DNA of 64,000 nucleotides from Alphaproteobacteria bacterium LSUCC0684. GTDB lineage: Bacteria; Pseudomonadota; Alphaproteobacteria; Puniceispirillales; UBA1172. Numbering within the stretch: the first letter of the stretch is position 1; every line of letters starts with the position of its first letter. The notes beneath the pieces were generated by a model. That model was given only the letters and a program-made list of their open reading frames with translations, had not been told where the DNA came from and did not search any database. The stretch spans positions 1,698,638 through 1,762,637 of the forward strand of contig CP166130.1 in the NCBI GenBank assembly GCA_041228335.1, read 5' to 3'. Below are positions 61,428 to 64,000 of the stretch, piece by piece. Made by a program: the position numbers and the translations under genes.

Positions 61428-61856
61428 ATGACCAATATATTCGCAACAAACCAGTTTCTCATTGTCGGGCTTTTCCTGATTGCGCTGATTGGCCTGATGG
61501 TGCTGGTGCGCCGCTTTAGGGACCCGCTGGCCTCGCAACTGGGCGGCCAGCGCCGGATCAAGCTGATCGAGGATACTTCCATCGGCGCGACGGAACGCAT
61601 CAAACTGGTGACGATTGACACCATCCAATACGCCATCATCACCTCCAAAAACCAGCAGCCGGTGGTCGTCCCGCTTGAAGATACCGGAACAGATGCACGC
61701 AAATCTGCGCCGAAACCTGCCGCCTTGCCAAAGGCGACGCCGACCCGATCCCAGGCCGGGGCGGAAGATACGGGCAGGAATTCGATGGCAGAGCCCTTCC
61801 TTCAGGCCATGAAAAAGGCCCGGTCCCGCAACCCGCTTCTGGGATTTGACAAATGA
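61428..61856 (+). CDS. fliO: FliO-like export-gate assembly protein
   Basis: A 142-residue protein with an N-terminal transmembrane helix (FLIVGLFLIALIGLMVLV) and a small cytoplasmic domain (RRIKLIEDTSIGATERIKLV). This is typical of FliO, the chaperone of FliP assembly. The start at 61428 is chosen because the upstream frame runs into the promoter. Its TGA overlaps the fliP ATG (ATGA). Confidence 0.8.
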   Translation: MTNIFATNQFLIVGLFLIALIGLMVLVRRFRDPLASQLGGQRRIKLIEDTSIGATERIKLVTIDTIQYAIITSKNQQPVVVPLEDTGTDARKSAPKPAALPKATPTRSQAGAEDTGRNSMAEPFLQAMKKARSRNPLLGFDK

Positions 61857-62638
61857 ACATGACGCCCAAAATCATGACTGCCTTCGGCGCTGTTCTGGCA
61901 GCGGCGTTCATCTCCATGAGCCCGGCGCTGGCCCAGAGCGGCCTTGATCAGGGTTTTGGCGGCCTGCCGGCGCTGACGGTCAGCGATAACAGCAACGGCA
62001 CGGCCACCTATTCGCTGTCGCTGCAGATCCTGATGCTGATGACGGCGCTGACGGTGCTGCCTTCGCTTGTACTGGGGATGACGTCATTCACCCGGGTGAT
62101 CATCGTTCTTTCCCTGTTGCGTCAGGCGATGGGCACCCAGCAGACCCCGCCCAATCAGGTGCTGATCGCCATTGCGATGTTCCTCACCTTCTTCATCATG
62201 GCGCCGACCTTCACCGTGATCTACGATGAATCTCTCTCGCTTTACCTTGACGGCAGGATGGATGCGCTGACCGCGCTGCAGACGGCGAGCGTCCAGCTCA
62301 AGGCGTTTATGATTGAAAATACACGGATCAATGATTTGTCCATGTTCTCCGAAATGGCGGGGGATGAGCCTTACGCCAGCAATGCCGATGTGCCGTTTTC
62401 CGTGCTTCTGCCGGCGTATATCACCTCCGAGCTGAAAACCGCCTTCCAGATCGGCTTTCTTCTGTTCCTGCCCTTTCTGGTGATCGACATGGTGATCGCC
62501 TCGACGCTGATGTCCCTCGGGATGATGATGCTGAGCCCGATGCTTGTCTCCCTGCCCTTCAAGTTGCTGCTTTTTGTGCTGGTGGATGGCTGGGCCATGA
62601 CCGTCAGCTCGCTCGTTGCCACCTATTCTGTTCCTTAA
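61853..62638 (+). CDS. fliP: Flagellar export gate protein FliP
   Basis: A 261-residue membrane protein with a signal peptide (cleavage near SPALAQS), LTVLPSLVLGMTSFTRVIIV and LRQAMGTQQTPPNQVLIA. With FliQ and FliR it forms the export gate. It is coupled to fliO by an ATGA overlap. Confidence 0.96.
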   Translation: MNMTPKIMTAFGAVLAAAFISMSPALAQSGLDQGFGGLPALTVSDNSNGTATYSLSLQILMLMTALTVLPSLVLGMTSFTRVIIVLSLLRQAMGTQQTPPNQVLIAIAMFLTFFIMAPTFTVIYDESLSLYLDGRMDALTALQTASVQLKAFMIENTRINDLSMFSEMAGDEPYASNADVPFSVLLPAYITSELKTAFQIGFLLFLPFLVIDMVIASTLMSLGMMMLSPMLVSLPFKLLLFVLVDGWAMTVSSLVATYSVP

Positions 62639-62664
62639 CGGCCTGTCGCAAAGGATAAAGACCC

Positions 62665-62931
62665 ATGAGTTTTGACCAGAATGTTGATTTCCTGCAGATG
62701 ATGTTCCTGCAGATTCTGATGACCGGAGGCCCGCTTCTGGCCGTGGCGCTCGGGATCGGCCTGACCATCGGCATTATCCAGGCAGCGACCTCGATCAACG
62801 AGATGACGCTAAGTTTCGTGCCGAAACTTGTGGTGGTGCTGATCGTCTTCGGGCTTCTTTCCGGCTATATGCTGAACAGTCTGTCCGCCTTCTTCACCGT
62901 CACCTTTGATCAGATTGTGGCGATCAGGTGA
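62665..62931 (+). CDS. fliQ: Flagellar export gate protein FliQ
   Basis: An 88-residue protein with two transmembrane helices and the conserved GLTIGIIQAATSINEMTLSF segment. It overlaps fliR by four bases (ATGA). Confidence 0.95.
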   Translation: MSFDQNVDFLQMMFLQILMTGGPLLAVALGIGLTIGIIQAATSINEMTLSFVPKLVVVLIVFGLLSGYMLNSLSAFFTVTFDQIVAIR

Positions 62932-63761
62932 TGATCAAGGAAATGGTCATTGCCGGGGCAACCGACCCCTCCCTGCCGGGTCTGGATCTCCAGATCGTCA
63001 TGGCCTATCTTACCAATTTCTTTATCAGCAGTCTTCGTATTGGCGCCTTCATGATAGCGGCGCCGTTTTTCGGCTCGCGCTGGGTGCCGCTTCAGGTCCG
63101 GATCATCATGTCGATTTCGCTGGCCACCGCCATTGCGCTCAATGCCCCGCTTCTGCCGATGGAGGTGGTGGCATCGATGCAGGTGATTGTCATCATCATG
63201 GCGGAAATCAGCATCGGGCTTGCGGCCGGGCTGATCATGACGATCTTCTTCGGTGCCGCCATGCTGGCCGGGGAAAAGATCGCCTCTTCCTCGGGGCTCA
63301 GCTATGCCGCCCAGATCGACCCAAATGCCGGTGGCCAGACACCCGTGGTGAGCCAGATCCTCTATCTCTTTCTGATGATCGTATTTGTCAGCGTTGACGG
63401 CCATCTGATCGCCATCCGCTCGATGCTTGAATCCTACCGGATCATGCCGGTGGGGTTCAGCCCGGATACCGAAGTCATGGTCAGGTCCGGGATCGCGGCG
63501 GCGGGGTCGATGTTCTTCGCCGCCACCATGATCATGGTGCCGATCACCATGATCCTGCTTTTCATCAATGTGTCGATCGGCATTGTCACCCGGGCGGCGC
63601 CGCAGTTGAATCTCTTTTCCTTCGGGTTTCCGATTTCGCTGATGGGTGTGTTCGTCATTCTTTATTTTTCGGCGGATTTCCTCGGCGTGGCCATGGTCAA
63701 TCTGACCGATGAGGCGATCCAGCACCTGCACCAGATGATGGGAGATATGCACCATGGCTGA
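62928..63761 (+). CDS. fliR: Flagellar export gate protein FliR
   Basis: A 277-residue polytopic membrane protein. RIGAFMIAAPFFGSRWVPLQ and GEKIASSSGLSYAAQIDPNA are characteristic. It overlaps fliQ at its start and flhB at its end by eight bases. Confidence 0.95.
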   Translation: MMIKEMVIAGATDPSLPGLDLQIVMAYLTNFFISSLRIGAFMIAAPFFGSRWVPLQVRIIMSISLATAIALNAPLLPMEVVASMQVIVIIMAEISIGLAAGLIMTIFFGAAMLAGEKIASSSGLSYAAQIDPNAGGQTPVVSQILYLFLMIVFVSVDGHLIAIRSMLESYRIMPVGFSPDTEVMVRSGIAAAGSMFFAATMIMVPITMILLFINVSIGIVTRAAPQLNLFSFGFPISLMGVFVILYFSADFLGVAMVNLTDEAIQHLHQMMGDMHHG

Positions 63762-64000
63762 AGAAGACGACAGCCAGGAAAAGACCGAAGACCCCTCCCA
63801 GCGAAAACTGGATAAAGCCAGCGAGGAGGGGCGGGTTCTTTCATCAAAAGAGATGTTTGTCTTTACCGGCATCGCCATGGGCTGGGCCCTGATCTCAACC
63901 ATCCCTCTTTACGGGCAGTATATGCTTGATATCTGGTCGGATCTCTTTGTGCTTGATCACGCCGAAATGCTGGAAGGGCTGTGGCTGACCAAGGTCCGGT
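63754..64000 (+). CDS. flhB: Flagellar export switch protein FlhB (3' end beyond window)
   Basis: The N-terminal 82 codons are visible: EKTEDPSQRKLDKASEEGRV is the FlhB/YscU family signature and a transmembrane helix follows (MFVFTGIAMGWALIS). The ATG at 63754 lies inside the end of fliR. The auto-cleavage NPTH site lies beyond the window, so the cut is only by the edge. Confidence 0.92.
   Translation, partial: MAEEDDSQEKTEDPSQRKLDKASEEGRVLSSKEMFVFTGIAMGWALISTIPLYGQYMLDIWSDLFVLDHAEMLEGLWLTKVR

Noticed and set aside
62910-63902. Leftward 330-codon frame over fliR/flhB
   Set aside because: Antisense of fliR; very rich in His, Asp and Arg, typical of shadow frames.

Overview
The window is a 64 kb chromosomal stretch from an alphaproteobacterium (beta-keto acid cleavage enzyme, GlxA-type regulator, and an FlbD-type activator in the flagellar cluster). 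A marine Rhodospirillales or SAR116-like host is a guess from gene content. I saw no rRNA, tRNA, CRISPR array, insertion sequence or phage module.

Left block (1-10747): a carnitine/gamma-butyrobetaine catabolic cluster. It holds an alpha/beta hydrolase (cut by the window edge), RidA, an aldehyde dehydrogenase, an ADP-forming acyl-CoA synthetase, an acyl-CoA dehydrogenase, a BKACE/DUF849 dehydrocarnitine-cleavage enzyme, a GlxA/AraC regulator (CdhR-like), L-carnitine dehydrogenase, CaiD and an LLM-class flavin monooxygenase. The predicted route is gamma-butyrobetaine -> its CoA ester -> crotonobetainyl-CoA -> carnitinyl-CoA -> carnitine -> 3-dehydrocarnitine -> glycine betaine. All three promoter regions of the block carry pairs of an AAATTTTT(C/G)-type box, a candidate operator not described by any motif I know.

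Middle-left (10748-14195): G-rich palindromic repeats, an EamA exporter and a set of small leftward genes. One of these encodes a nitrile-hydratase-leader-peptide (NHLP)-like protein.

Right block (14379-64000): an almost complete flagellar regulon. It runs from a short FlgE-like protein, through fliA-flhG-[FlhF-like membrane protein]-flhA, flgP/flgT-like genes, flgA, flgM, flgBCDEFGHIJKL, a low-GC island, fliC, fliD, (a ClC channel), fliS, fliT-like, two sigma-54 activators and fliEFGHIJK, to fliLMNOPQR and flhB (cut by the edge). I can read about ten sigma-54 (-24/-12) promoters by eye, with fliA and flgM supplying the sigma-28 tier. The layout resembles gammaproteobacterial/Vibrio-type regulons more than a flaF/flbT alphaproteobacterial one.

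The most unusual parts of the flagellar block are as follows. (i) A low-GC island between flgL and fliC encodes a Stf0-type sulfotransferase behind a sigma-54 promoter, a LicD-like phosphotransferase and a TagD-type glycerol-3-phosphate cytidylyltransferase. It may be a teichoic-acid-like or sulfate decoration system for the flagellum. (ii) The flhF slot holds a protein with an FlhF-like N-terminus but no GTPase domain. (iii) Two opposing sigma-54 promoters share one -12 core at 25422-25449. (iv) FlgE (1390 aa) and FlgK (1199 aa) are giant while the flagellin is minimal (279 aa). (v) Of the two sigma-54 activators, one lacks a DNA-binding domain and the other lacks an N-terminal control domain.
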